From Candidatus Zixiibacteriota bacterium (GTDB lineage Bacteria > Zixibacteria > MSB-5A5 > WJJR01): a stretch of DNA of 51,689 bases. The notes under the pieces were generated by a model. The model did no database searches, had not been told where the DNA came from, and was given only the letters and a program-made list of their open reading frames with translations. Within the stretch, counting starts at the first letter, position 1. Each line of letters begins with the position of its first letter. The position numbers and the translations under genes are program-made. Where the stretch lies: assembly GCA_036397555.1 (NCBI GenBank), contig DASWIS010000021.1:1-51689 (forward strand), read 5' to 3'. Positions 1-9,015 of the stretch are shown here, piece after piece.

Positions 1-1
1 C

Positions 2-1177
2 TGGGACTCCTACCCCGGAGGATCGGTGTTATTGTCCGGGACGACCAACGGCAGCGGTGCATTCGCGCTGGGAGACCCGGGTGTCGGCTCATTTGATGTG
101 CGCGTCTACAGGTCGGGGTACTATCCGACGGTCGTGCGCGAATTGCCCATCTCGACGGACAATGCGCTCGTGCGGTTGCTTCCTGCGCCGGACGAGACAG
201 CCACTGATCCCACGATGTTCCCGACCGATGTCACCGGCGTGGCGTCATATGACGGTGCGTTCATCAAGTCCGGCGATATCGTTGAAGCGATCGATCCCGA
301 CGACGTGAGCGCCGGCGTCGGTCCCGCCGCGGTCAACCCGGCGACAGGCGATTACCTGGTGCACATTCACGGCGACATCTCCGGCACGCCGGGCGTCGAT
401 GAGGGTGCGGAGACAAATGACCCGATTGTATTCTCGATCAACGGGCTCTCGGCCGTCCTCGATCCCGCACCGTACCTCTGGACTATGGGAAGCGGCACCA
501 ATGGCCTCGATATTACGGTAGGTTCCGCGAACATTCCCGGCGCCACGACGACCGGTCCCTCAGACATCGTCGGGCAGGCCGGCAAGACGGCCGGAATGGT
601 TGTCGCGTTGACCAACTCCGGGCAGACAAATGAGACATTTACCATCTGGGCGGAGAACGACGAGGGCTGGACGACGACAGTGAATTCGGTCAAAGGACTC
701 GGTGTCGCGCTCAACACCGGTCAGTCGGCTCAGCTTGTCGTCGAAGTCCAGATTCCACCGGCGACGCCGAACATGACGACCGAGATCCGCCTGTTTGCCG
801 AAGTCGACGGCTATGCCCCCGGCAACTCCGGTATCTTCACCGAATTGGAAGTCACAACGATTCTGGGCATCGGCGATGACCGGGGCGGATTGCTTCCGGA
901 TCAATTCTCGCTGGCGCAGAACTATCCGAATCCGTTCAACCCGTCGACGACGATCGCGTACAATCTGAATAACACCGGCCGCGCGCGTCTGGAGATCATC
1001 AATATCATCGGCCAGCCGATCCGCACGCTCTTCGATGAAGTTCGATTCGCCGGAATCGGGCACGCCGTGTGGGATGGACGCAACGAACGCGGGGATGTTG
1101 TACCGACCGGAATCTATTTCTATCGCCTCACACAGGAGACCGACACGCAGATTCGTAAAATGGTCCTGTTGAAGTAA
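2..1177 (+). CDS. Secreted protein, C-terminal part, with T9SS-type sorting domain (cut by window edge)
   Basis: The reading frame is open to the first base of the window, so this is the 3' end of a longer gene; the GTG at 26 is only the first in-frame start codon and need not be real. The first visible segment looks like a carboxypeptidase-regulatory-like beta sandwich (GAFALGDPG, FDVRVYRSGYYP). The middle resembles extracellular Ig-like or cohesin-like modules. The last 85 or so residues form a FlgD-like C-terminal module with the signature LAQNYPNPFNPSTTIAYNL, GQPIRTL, WDGRNERGDVVPTGIYFYRL and a basic end (RKMVLLK). In the FCB group that module directs export through the type IX secretion system and anchoring at the surface. 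The substrate or function of the upstream part is unknown. A strong terminator follows, so the gene ends its transcription unit. Confidence 0.8.
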   Translation, partial: WDSYPGGSVLLSGTTNGSGAFALGDPGVGSFDVRVYRSGYYPTVVRELPISTDNALVRLLPAPDETATDPTMFPTDVTGVASYDGAFIKSGDIVEAIDPDDVSAGVGPAAVNPATGDYLVHIHGDISGTPGVDEGAETNDPIVFSINGLSAVLDPAPYLWTMGSGTNGLDITVGSANIPGATTTGPSDIVGQAGKTAGMVVALTNSGQTNETFTIWAENDEGWTTTVNSVKGLGVALNTGQSAQLVVEVQIPPATPNMTTEIRLFAEVDGYAPGNSGIFTELEVTTILGIGDDRGGLLPDQFSLAQNYPNPFNPSTTIAYNLNNTGRARLEIINIIGQPIRTLFDEVRFAGIGHAVWDGRNERGDVVPTGIYFYRLTQETDTQIRKMVLLK

Positions 1178-1203
1178 TGTCTGTACTCATTGAGACGTAT
1201 CTC

Positions 1204-1234
1204 AATCCCCCCGCGCGGTCGCGGGGGGATTTTT
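1204..1234 (+). terminator. Rho-independent terminator after the T9SS-type protein
   Basis: A perfect 12-bp stem (1204-1215 with 1220-1231, arms AATCCCCCCGCG and CGCGGGGGGATT) closes a four-base loop and runs into TTTT. It lies 27 bases after the stop codon at 1177 and insulates the downstream glycosylase gene. Confidence 0.9.
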
Positions 1235-1312
1235 GTTGGCCGCAGAAACAGCGACGCATGAATTATATTCTTTCCAGAAGCTCGAATTGTCCGTTGCGAT
1301 GGAATTTGTATC

Positions 1313-2203
1313 ATGCCGGAATTGCCCGACATTACGGTCTACATCGAGTGCCTGAAAGAGCGGATTCTGGGTCGAACAATCGAGCGGATCGACATCCGCA
1401 ACCCGTTTGTGCTCCGTACGACTGACCCGGCGATCTCTGATGCTCAGGGAAAGCGGGTCATTGAGATCAGACGCATCGGTAAGCGCATTGTATTGGGATT
1501 TGAAGGTGGTTTGTATCTGGTCATCCACCTGATGATCGCCGGGCGGCTGCATTGGCGCGGACCCGGAGAGAAGCTGCCCGGTGGCAGGATCGCGTTGGCG
1601 AGTGTCACGTTTCCGGATGGAACGCTGATACTGACGGAAGCCGGGTCCAAACGGCGCGCTTCCATCCACATGGTGCCGGCAGCGGAGTCGCTCCACACCT
1701 TTGACCGCGGCGGAATCGAAGTCCTCGAGGCAACACCGGAGGAGTTTGCAGCGCGGCTGCGGCTGGAAAATCATACGCTCAAACGCGCATTGACCGATCC
1801 GCGACTGTTCAGCGGCATCGGCAATGCCTACTCCGATGAAATCCTGCACCGCGCGCGCCTCTCGCCGATGCTCCTGACGGTCAAGCTGAGCGCGGACGAA
1901 ACTGCGCGGCTGTATCACGCGGTGCGCGACACGCTGACGGATTGGACCAATCGGCTCCTCGCAGATGCCGGCGGTGCATTTCCCAAGCACGTAACGGCCT
2001 TTCATGCGTCGATGGCGGTGCACGGCCGTTTTGGGCAGCCGTGTCCCGTGTGCCACAGCCCGATACAGCGTATTCGATACGCGGACAATGAGACGAACTA
2101 CTGTGCACGGTGCCAGACCGGAGGACGTCTGCTGGCCGATCGCGCCCTGTCGCGATTGCTGAAGAAGGACTGGCCGCGAACAATCGATGAATGGGAAACC
2201 TGA
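1313..2203 (+). CDS. Fpg/Nei family DNA glycosylase (formamidopyrimidine-DNA glycosylase type)
   Basis: 296 residues, close to the family's usual 270-290. The mature N-terminus MPELPD supplies the catalytic proline (P2) and glutamate (E3) that in this family form the Schiff base and act as general acid in excising oxidised purines or pyrimidines and nicking the abasic site. A helix-two-turn-helix region is consistent with residues 130-230 (LTDPRLFSGIGNAYSDEIL). The C-terminus carries the zinc finger CPVC...CARC with 16 residues between the pairs; the end differs from textbook MutM in having a further 20 residues after the last cysteine. MPELPDI instead of MPELPEVE suggests a sub-branch rather than classical MutM, so no symbol is given. 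The start ATG is fixed because the catalytic proline must follow it. It stands alone between a terminator and a convergent gene. Confidence 0.9.
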   Translation: MPELPDITVYIECLKERILGRTIERIDIRNPFVLRTTDPAISDAQGKRVIEIRRIGKRIVLGFEGGLYLVIHLMIAGRLHWRGPGEKLPGGRIALASVTFPDGTLILTEAGSKRRASIHMVPAAESLHTFDRGGIEVLEATPEEFAARLRLENHTLKRALTDPRLFSGIGNAYSDEILHRARLSPMLLTVKLSADETARLYHAVRDTLTDWTNRLLADAGGAFPKHVTAFHASMAVHGRFGQPCPVCHSPIQRIRYADNETNYCARCQTGGRLLADRALSRLLKKDWPRTIDEWET

Positions 2204-2231
2204 TGGGTGCGTGTTGGTGGGAATCGCGGAG

Positions 2232-3647
2232 TCAGATGCGCGTCTCCTTCCACTTCCCGCGACGGAACAGCCAAATCCCGACCAGGGCCGCCGCCGATTC
2301 GGCGACGACAATCGACCAATATACACCGTTTTGCTGCGCACCCAGCTTCATCGACAGCACGTATGCCAGGGGAATCTCCAGCAGCCAGAAGCAGAAGAAG
2401 TTGATTTTGGTCGGCGTTATGGTGTCGCCGGCGCCGTTGAACGCTTGCGGCATCACCAGCCCCCACGCGTAAAACAGATACCCATACGATACGATGCGCA
2501 GGCAGTCGGCGCCGATTGCGACGACTCTCGCTTCGGAGGTAAAAAACCGGATCAGTGATTCATTGAACAGCAGATACACGCTCGACACCGCGAGCATGAA
2601 GACCATCGTGGCCAAACCGGTGAACCAGACAGAGCGCTCCGCGCGCTCCGGCTGATTGGCGCCGAGATTTTGCCCCACCAACGTGGCGGCGGCATTCGAC
2701 AGTCCCCACGCCGGCAGGAACGTAAACACGAAGATGCGCAAGGCGATGGTATATCCCGCGACCGCTTCGCTGCCGAACACCGAGACGATTCGCACGAGTC
2801 CGATCCAGGAGGATGTCGCGATGACGAACTGCCCGATTCCTCCCAGGGACGTGCGCACCAGCCGCCTCATGACGTCCGCTTGCGGCCGTATCTGCGAGAG
2901 CAGCACGCGGATATGTTTGGCCCCTCGCAACAAGACCCAGAGCTGGACGCAGACTCCGACACCACGTCCGATGTTGGTGGCGATGGCCGCACCTTCGATA
3001 CCCAACGTGGGAAACGGTCCCCATCCTAAAATGAGCGCCGGATCGAGCACGATGTTGATGCCGTTGGCAATCCACAGGACACGCATCGCCATCGCGGCAT
3101 CTCCGGCGCCTCGAAATACGGCATTGATGACGAAGATCAGCATGATCACGGCGTTGCCGCCGAGCATCCACGCCGTGTACCGGTAACCGTGCTCGATGCT
3201 CCAGGCATCGGCCCCCATCAGCGCAAGAATCTCTTTGGCGAAGATGATGCCGGCGACCGCAAACGGCACCGCGGCGATCGCCGCCACGATGATCGCCTGC
3301 ACCGCGGCGTCAGCGGCTTCTCGGTGACGTTTCTCGCCGATGCGTCGCGCCACCAGAGCGGTCGTCCCCATCGAGAGTCCGATGGAGACCGCGTATACGA
3401 GCGTGAGCACTGACTCAGTCAGCCCGACGGTGGCGATGGCCGATGACCCCAGCGATGAGACGAAGTAGACATCGACGACGGCAAAGACCGACTCCATGAC
3501 CATCTCCAGCATCATGGGGATGGCCAGAAGCACGATTGCGCGTCCGAGGCCGCCCTGCGTGTAGTCCTGCTCGGTCCCGCGAATGGCGTCGGCCAGATCA
3601 CGAATGAGTTGTCGCGCGCGGGACATCGGCGTCTGTTCCGGGTGCAT
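2232..3647 (-). CDS. MATE family efflux transporter
   Basis: 471 residues with about twelve hydrophobic helices, the size and arrangement of MATE (NorM/DinF-type) cation-coupled multidrug exporters of the inner membrane. The first repeat opens with AIPMMLEMVMESVFAVVDVYFVS and the second half has the mirrored FVITSSWIGLVRIV-like segment and the conserved GLSNAAATLVGQNLGA block, both typical of the family. The substrate cannot be read from sequence. The N-terminal 30 residues are polar; a second ATG seven codons in (3626) is an equally good start because neither has a clear ribosome binding site. It converges on the glycosylase gene with 28 bases between the stops. Confidence 0.92.
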   Translation of the reverse strand: MHPEQTPMSRARQLIRDLADAIRGTEQDYTQGGLGRAIVLLAIPMMLEMVMESVFAVVDVYFVSSLGSSAIATVGLTESVLTLVYAVSIGLSMGTTALVARRIGEKRHREAADAAVQAIIVAAIAAVPFAVAGIIFAKEILALMGADAWSIEHGYRYTAWMLGGNAVIMLIFVINAVFRGAGDAAMAMRVLWIANGINIVLDPALILGWGPFPTLGIEGAAIATNIGRGVGVCVQLWVLLRGAKHIRVLLSQIRPQADVMRRLVRTSLGGIGQFVIATSSWIGLVRIVSVFGSEAVAGYTIALRIFVFTFLPAWGLSNAAATLVGQNLGANQPERAERSVWFTGLATMVFMLAVSSVYLLFNESLIRFFTSEARVVAIGADCLRIVSYGYLFYAWGLVMPQAFNGAGDTITPTKINFFCFWLLEIPLAYVLSMKLGAQQNGVYWSIVVAESAAALVGIWLFRRGKWKETRI

Positions 3648-3722
3648 GTGGCTGTCCGGGGATGACTTCCAGAGGCAAGATCAGTCTTTCCGTATCACGG
3701 TCGCAAGCGAGAGAAAAGTGGC

Positions 3723-3750
3723 TTGATTGCTTCCCGGACCGGGGTATCTT
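3723..3750 (+). promoter_or_regulatory. Possible sigma-70-like promoter of the secreted protein gene at 3804
   Basis: TTGATT at 3723-3728 and TATCTT at 3745-3750 are separated by 16 bases and lie about 55 bases before the start codon. Both boxes are imperfect, so this is tentative. Confidence 0.35.
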
Positions 3751-3803
3751 CCGGGCGTACCAACTGCCATTCGCAATGGATTCAATCAATCAGGAGGGTT
3801 CGC

Positions 3804-4859
3804 ATGAGACTTCCGAACAGTTGGCGTCGCTTTGCGGTCCTGCTGGTCGTTGCTGCCTGCGGCATGTGGGCTGCCGGCAGCGCGATGGCCGATGTCACCA
3901 TCAAGCAGACGATCCGCAGCGAAGGCATGGGCGGCCTCTTCAATACGGAGATCACCACCGAGACTTACATTCAGGCCGACAAGCAGTGCACCGTGACCGA
4001 AACCGACATGAAGAGCAAGATTTTGGGCGGCCTCGTCGGCGGCGGCAAGCCGGTTAAAACGACGCGCATTGAACGTCTGGATGAGGGCAACGTCTACGAT
4101 ATCGACCATGAACGAAAGACCGTGCGCGTGACCCCCATCTCCGAAATCAAAGAAAACAAGTCGAGTCTCTTCGGCGGCCAGGGAATGGGCGAAGACGGAA
4201 AGTCTGACGATCAGGGTTTTGATACCAGCAAGTTCAAGATGGAGAAGCCCAAGCTCACGGTCGCCAAGACGGGGAAGACCGGAACGTACGCCGGGTACGA
4301 CTGCACCGAAAGCCGCGTGGAGATGGAAGTCAATGGCGTGAACACCGAGACAGGCGGCAAGGTGAGGTTTCGCGTGGTCATGGACCTGATGCTCTCCGAA
4401 GACGTTCCGGGGATGGATGAGCAAGCCGCCTTTGCACGCGCCTACGCTGAGGCCACGGGTTTGGAGGAGTATTCCGGCGCCAACTCGGCCGAGGTGATGG
4501 CCGAAGCGCTCACACAGTATGGATTCGAATCCGACGAATTCGCGAAGTTCGCCGCGGACCTGAAGGGATCGCCCTTGCACACGCGCATGAATCTTTTCGC
4601 GGAGGGCGAAGGCATGGGCATGTCCGGCGAAGACGGCGACGCTGAGCAGGATGCCAAAATGGCCGAAGCCATGAAAATGATGGAGAAGTTCATGGGCGGA
4701 GACGACAAGTCCGACAAAAAGTCAGACGACGAGACGGAGCCGCAATCCGGCGATGAGGGCGCGATGATGACGTTCATCGCGGAAGTGACCGAGATCTCCA
4801 CCGGCGGCATCACGCCCGACCACTTCACGCCCGATTCCAAACTCAAGAAAGTCAAGTGA
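3804..4859 (+). CDS. Secreted protein of unknown function (possibly DUF4412-like)
   Basis: The start at 3804 is chosen because a strong ribosome binding site (AGGAGGG, 3792-3798) precedes it and the product then begins with a signal peptide (MRLPNSWRRFAVLLVVAACG, cleavage near SAMA-DV). The open frame begins further upstream at 3723 but that part has no support. The mature part (about 325 residues) begins with beta-strand segments including YDIDHERKTVRVTPI, which recalls the DUF4412 family of exported proteins; that match is by eye only. The C-terminal third is acidic and methionine/lysine-rich, with low-complexity runs (GDDKSDKKSDDETE) typical of a flexible linker. Function is unknown. A clean terminator follows. 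Confidence 0.75.
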   Translation: MRLPNSWRRFAVLLVVAACGMWAAGSAMADVTIKQTIRSEGMGGLFNTEITTETYIQADKQCTVTETDMKSKILGGLVGGGKPVKTTRIERLDEGNVYDIDHERKTVRVTPISEIKENKSSLFGGQGMGEDGKSDDQGFDTSKFKMEKPKLTVAKTGKTGTYAGYDCTESRVEMEVNGVNTETGGKVRFRVVMDLMLSEDVPGMDEQAAFARAYAEATGLEEYSGANSAEVMAEALTQYGFESDEFAKFAADLKGSPLHTRMNLFAEGEGMGMSGEDGDAEQDAKMAEAMKMMEKFMGGDDKSDKKSDDETEPQSGDEGAMMTFIAEVTEISTGGITPDHFTPDSKLKKVK

Positions 4860-4911
4860 CGGGCGCCCCCGGCGCCGCAGGGCGCCGTCCACGGTTGACT
4901 CCCGCAAGTCT

Positions 4912-4948
4912 GACGGCGGCTTCGGAATCGAGCCGCCGTCTTTGTTTT
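4912..4948 (+). terminator. Rho-independent terminator after the secreted protein gene
   Basis: A perfect 10-bp stem (4912-4921, GACGGCGGCT, with 4931-4940, AGCCGCCGTC) and a nine-base loop are followed by TTTGTTTT. It lies 53 bases after the stop and separates this gene from the signalling cluster. Confidence 0.9.
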
Positions 4949-5031
4949 CCTCATTCTCTGTGCCGCCCGAACAAATGAGGTGTTGAAGACGTAGACCCCA
5001 GTGCGGACGGAGCACTATTTTACGTGTGACT

Positions 5032-7551
5032 ATGAGGCGGGTTCTCGATCAACGCTTCGAGATTCTGGTTGAGCTTCACTCCGGCTCGGGCGGACGTCTG
5101 TTTTACGCGTGGGACAGACTGCATCAGCGCGCGGCCGCCGTGCGTGAGATGCGCACCTCCGATTCCGCCTCTCCGGGGCAGGATTGGCTTCGTGTCGCAC
5201 GTCAGGCCGCCCTTCTCGCGCATCCGTCGGTCGTGCCGACGTACGCGCTAAGTCGGGACGCCCATGGTGCCCATTACATCGTCACGTCATTCGTTGACGG
5301 GTTAGACATCCGTTCCGTCCTCGACCGGCTGGCGGCGCTCTCGAAGAGACTCCCGGAGATGCTGGTCTGGTATCTCGTCGACCATGTGCTCGATGCACTT
5401 GTTGTTGCGCACGGCTCATCCATGTCCACATCGAAGCGTCCGGTCCTCATCCACGGCATGCTGGATGCCGAGCGCGTGCTGGTCGACGCCACCGGGCGCG
5501 TTCTCGTCACCGATTTCGTGACACCGCAGGTGCGTCGGGCGCTTGGGCGGACGATACACGCGGCATCACAGCGGTGGGGAGAAGCTGCCGAGGCGAGTGA
5601 TCGCGATCCGACACGACGGCTACCGGATCCAACCGATGATCTGACCGGCATATCGTGGCTCATCTATGAGGCGATGACCGGCGACCAATCGCCGGCGTCC
5701 GGCCGTGAGTTCCGCCGGATCGGCAGCACTGGCTTGTCCGAAGAGGCCGAGCGGGCATTCGGCGTCGCGCGTTTCTCGCCGGAGATGCAGGGTTTTCTGG
5801 CCAGGGCGTTTGCACCGAGTCGCGCGCGGCGCTTTGCCTCGGCCACCGTCATGCGCGACGAGCTGCGTCGAAGCGCGGGTCCGATCGACACTGAACGCTG
5901 CCGTGCCGAATGGTCCCTGGTCGTGCAGGGACTGCTCAGCCCATCAGAAGCGGAGCAGCGCCGTCGTCTCGTGATGTTGCGCGGAGGATCAGGCGGCGCC
6001 GTCGAAGACATTGCCACGACTGATTTGTTGATATCCGAGATTCCCGTCGACCCCGAAACTCCGACTGAGGCCGTCGCGCCGGACGATATGCCGACCCGCA
6101 GGTTTTCCGTCACGGTCCCGATGGCGCATCGGACCGAGTCCTCGCCCGCGTATCCGCGCGAGCGGCCGTCAGAAGCTCTGCCCTCACAACCGAGGGGGGG
6201 TCGCCCTCGGCGTTTACGGAGGCGGGTCGCAATCGGGGGGCTGATTGCCATCCTGGCGCTTGCCGCGTGGTATCTCCTCGATCGCAGCATTAACAGAATG
6301 GCCGGGGCGCCCAGCAGCGTTTTTAACGATTCCTTGTATTTGCAGACTGTGCCTCCGGGAGCGAGCGTCCGGATCAACGGCGATTCGGTCGGGATCACTC
6401 CGTGGCCATACGGACGGTTGGAGCCGGGACCATTGCGGCTGGAATTCGTCTATGCGGGATTCGCGCCGATTGAGACGGTGCTCGTCATTCGGGAGACCGA
6501 TGCGCTGTCGCAGATGCCGGACTTCGTGTTTACTACATCAATGACATTCAGCACGCTTCCCGCCGGAGGGCGTCCCATCGTCGATGGCCGGCCCTTGCGC
6601 GATCGCGAGGCGGTCGGGTATATACTCGCCGCCGATGACACAATCACCGTTGAGTTCGAGTTTCGCGGGCAGGGTTCCTTGGGGGGTCGTCCCTCGGCGC
6701 GACTCAACCCCGTTGTGGGGTTGTTGCCACCGACCGATACCGTGATGTGGCGCTGGGAACCCTCGCGTGAGGGCGCGATCGCGGTACTCACCGGATTGTT
6801 CGTACGGACAGTTCGCCTTGTCTCTGAACCGCCCGGGGCGCTCATCTTCCTGGATGGCGACCTGCAGCCGGTCGGTACGACGAATTCGTTCATCGAATTC
6901 CCCTACGGTGAGCACACGGTCCACCTGCAGCGGCCGCCGTTTCTCGACTACCAATTCTCGCTGGACGTCGGTGAGCAGACGCCGTCGGTGTACGCGGCGG
7001 TGCTGCGGCGGACCGTGCGCATTAACGCCGTCAACGCGCGGCGTCGGAGTGAAGAGGTGACCGCCGCGATCGCATGGATTCGTGTCGGCGACCAGTATGT
7101 GCGCTCGCCCGACGACGGTCTCTCCACGCCGTACTCGCTGACCCTCGACGGACGTCCGCATGATATCTACCTGACGGCGGATGGCTTTGCCGATACGACG
7201 GTACTTCTCGATGCCGAGTCGATGCAATTGACCGTGGCGATGCGCGAGGCCGAAAGATCAACGTTGCGTCAGACAGCGGACGAGTCTGAATCGGAATCGT
7301 GGGTACGGTTTATCGTGCGGGATGGCCGCACCCCGGTTGCCGGGGCCGAAGTGATTGGGATTGAAAAAGCCTCCGGGGAGATCGTACGTTACGGACTGAC
7401 CGACCCCGACGGGGAACTGACGACACAGGTTCCGATCGGCGACTACGATTGGCAGGCGTCCAAGTACGGATTTGAGGGCAAGATCAACGGCGAACGTATT
7501 TCGCCCAGCGACAGAACCAAGAAGATTACATTGAGTCTGAGACCGTTGTAA
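5032..7551 (+). CDS. Membrane pseudokinase with PEGA-like domains
   Basis: About 839 residues. Residues 9-270 have the outline of a Ser/Thr protein kinase of the PknB type (FEILVELHSGSGG for the glycine loop, helical C-lobe), but catalytic positions are altered: arginine (R38, AAVREM) replaces the VAIK lysine, the HRD loop reads HGMLDAERVLV (M143 for the catalytic aspartate, D145 for lysine, R148 for asparagine), and DFG is DFV (161-163). A single membrane helix lies near 398-415 (GGLIAILALAAWYLL) after a basic stretch. The outer part has PEGA-like repeats (TVPPGASVRINGDSVGITP near 435; SEPPGALIFLDG near 600) and a C-terminal carboxypeptidase-regulatory-like domain. ATG 5032 is preferred over an in-frame GTG at 5026; neither has a good ribosome binding site. 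FHA and PP2C genes follow, so the role is probably phospho-signalling by binding, not catalysis. Confidence 0.8.
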   Translation: MRRVLDQRFEILVELHSGSGGRLFYAWDRLHQRAAAVREMRTSDSASPGQDWLRVARQAALLAHPSVVPTYALSRDAHGAHYIVTSFVDGLDIRSVLDRLAALSKRLPEMLVWYLVDHVLDALVVAHGSSMSTSKRPVLIHGMLDAERVLVDATGRVLVTDFVTPQVRRALGRTIHAASQRWGEAAEASDRDPTRRLPDPTDDLTGISWLIYEAMTGDQSPASGREFRRIGSTGLSEEAERAFGVARFSPEMQGFLARAFAPSRARRFASATVMRDELRRSAGPIDTERCRAEWSLVVQGLLSPSEAEQRRRLVMLRGGSGGAVEDIATTDLLISEIPVDPETPTEAVAPDDMPTRRFSVTVPMAHRTESSPAYPRERPSEALPSQPRGGRPRRLRRRVAIGGLIAILALAAWYLLDRSINRMAGAPSSVFNDSLYLQTVPPGASVRINGDSVGITPWPYGRLEPGPLRLEFVYAGFAPIETVLVIRETDALSQMPDFVFTTSMTFSTLPAGGRPIVDGRPLRDREAVGYILAADDTITVEFEFRGQGSLGGRPSARLNPVVGLLPPTDTVMWRWEPSREGAIAVLTGLFVRTVRLVSEPPGALIFLDGDLQPVGTTNSFIEFPYGEHTVHLQRPPFLDYQFSLDVGEQTPSVYAAVLRRTVRINAVNARRRSEEVTAAIAWIRVGDQYVRSPDDGLSTPYSLTLDGRPHDIYLTADGFADTTVLLDAESMQLTVAMREAERSTLRQTADESESESWVRFIVRDGRTPVAGAEVIGIEKASGEIVRYGLTDPDGELTTQVPIGDYDWQASKYGFEGKINGERISPSDRTKKITLSLRPL

Positions 7552-7580
7552 CCGAAACCCAATCGTCGGTTCAATCCTCC

Positions 7581-8783
7581 ATGCCTCGGTTTGAGATCGC
7601 TCATCAGGGACGCACCGTACAAGAGGTCTCCCTGGATCAGGAACGCATTGAACTGGGTTCGGCCAAGACCAGCGCTTTGTATATCAACGACCTGCTGATT
7701 GCACTCCAACAAGCGGCCTTCGTCAAAGACCAGCCGCAGGGGCGCTATTCACTGCACCCACGCACTCCCGTTCCGCCGATGACCGTCAACGGTGAGACGG
7801 TGTCGGTGCCAACGCCCGTGGACGAGGGCGCGATCGTCTCAGTCGAGGGATACGAAATCAAAGTCAGCTACGGCGGTGCCGCCGTCGGATCGCTCAGAGC
7901 GCAAGAGCCGGAGAAGCCCTCAGCGCGGGTGCACGATGAAGTCCCGTTGCCGCCGCCGCTGGAGCCGGATTTGCCTCCGCCGCTGGATGACACACCGCCG
8001 CCTCCCAGACGAGTGACTCCTGCTCCTGCCGCGCCCAAGTCGAGCCAGATAGCGCCCGCACCGACGCGCGATGCGGAACGGACAGTCTTCATACAGAAGA
8101 TCGGACGGCTGGTGGCGATCGGCGGACCACTGCAGGGGCAATCATGGGAGCTCGTTCCGGGCGAGACCGCTATCGGACGCGACCCTTCACAGAACCGCGT
8201 CGTGGTCCGTCTTGACGAAAAGGGGGAAGTAGACACAAGCGTGTCACGGCGGCATGCCACTGTCCATGTCGAAGGGAAATCGATATCTGTCGAGGATTGC
8301 GGCAGCGCGGCCGGGACGTTCGTCAACGACACTCAGGTCGTGCCAGGAAGACCCATCCAATTGAACCACAACGATATAATCGAGATTCGCTCGGCGCGTA
8401 AGAGTACGTTGCTGAGAGTTGAGCTCTTCGGAGCGCAGCAAGCTTCCGGGCCGGCGGCGTCTCCGCCGAAACCCGCCGCGCCCCGGCCGATTCGAGAGGC
8501 CGTGTCCCTGTCGCTCGACGAGCCGCCTGCCCAGCCCAGACCGCCCGGCCCTTTCGATCCTTTTGCTGACCCCTCCGCATTGGACCCCCTGGGAGCGTCT
8601 GTTAAGCTGCCTGCCGCGAAGCCGCAAAAACAAGATGCCGCGCCGCCTGGGGGCTTAGATGAGAACCCGTTTCTGCCGATTGATGACAAAAGAGGCGGTG
8701 GTCGACGGCCCCCCTGGATGTGGGCGGCGATCATCGTGGCGATCGTCTTTGTCGTCGGGTTTTTGTTCTTGTGGCTGATGTAG
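7581..8783 (+). CDS. FHA-domain protein with C-terminal membrane anchor
   Basis: 400 residues. The second half carries a complete forkhead-associated domain (roughly residues 170-275): the phosphothreonine-reading residues are present as AIGRDPSQN, SVSRRHA, and GSAAGTFVND. An N-terminal region of about 100 residues (FEIAHQGRTVQEVSL, MTVNGETVSV) looks like a second, degenerate FHA fold. Proline-rich linkers (VPLPPPLEPDLPPPLDDTPP; a second near 285-360) separate the parts. A hydrophobic helix closes the chain (WMWAAIIVAIVFVVGFLFLWL, residues 375-399), so the domains should face the cytoplasm on a tail anchor. It sits 29 bases after the pseudokinase and 232 bases before the PP2C phosphatase, the usual company of FHA proteins. 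Its phosphorylated partner is not known. Confidence 0.88.
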   Translation: MPRFEIAHQGRTVQEVSLDQERIELGSAKTSALYINDLLIALQQAAFVKDQPQGRYSLHPRTPVPPMTVNGETVSVPTPVDEGAIVSVEGYEIKVSYGGAAVGSLRAQEPEKPSARVHDEVPLPPPLEPDLPPPLDDTPPPPRRVTPAPAAPKSSQIAPAPTRDAERTVFIQKIGRLVAIGGPLQGQSWELVPGETAIGRDPSQNRVVVRLDEKGEVDTSVSRRHATVHVEGKSISVEDCGSAAGTFVNDTQVVPGRPIQLNHNDIIEIRSARKSTLLRVELFGAQQASGPAASPPKPAAPRPIREAVSLSLDEPPAQPRPPGPFDPFADPSALDPLGASVKLPAAKPQKQDAAPPGGLDENPFLPIDDKRGGGRRPPWMWAAIIVAIVFVVGFLFLWLM

Positions 8784-8933
8784 TTAGCCCCGGCGCAATT
8801 CCGAATCCGCTGCCTCTAATCGTTGCCTGAGGGGGTCAGCGACCGTTATGTTTGAGAGTCTGGGATCGACGCCGGGCCGTCATGAGGTGATGCCCCAGCG
8901 GCTCGTGGTGAGCAACCTGTCCCACCTGTCCCG

Positions 8934-8963
8934 AGCGGAGTCGGGGGAAGCGGAGTCGAGGGA
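8934..8963. repeat. Two tandem copies of a 15-bp unit
   Basis: AGCGGAGTCGGGGGA (8934-8948) is followed directly by AGCGGAGTCGAGGGA (8949-8963), one mismatch. The preceding CCCG lets the first copy fold on itself. It looks like an intergenic repeat element and argues that the stretch before 9016 is not protein-coding. Confidence 0.7.
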
Positions 8964-9015
8964 AGCGAACCCAGACGATGTCGAAAACCGTCGGGACTCC
9001 GCGCATTCATTTCCC

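Noticed and set aside
8848-9015. N-terminal 56 residues of a longer phosphatase
   Set aside because: They precede the normal PP2C domain start and contain a tandem DNA repeat. The ATG at 9016 is the better start.
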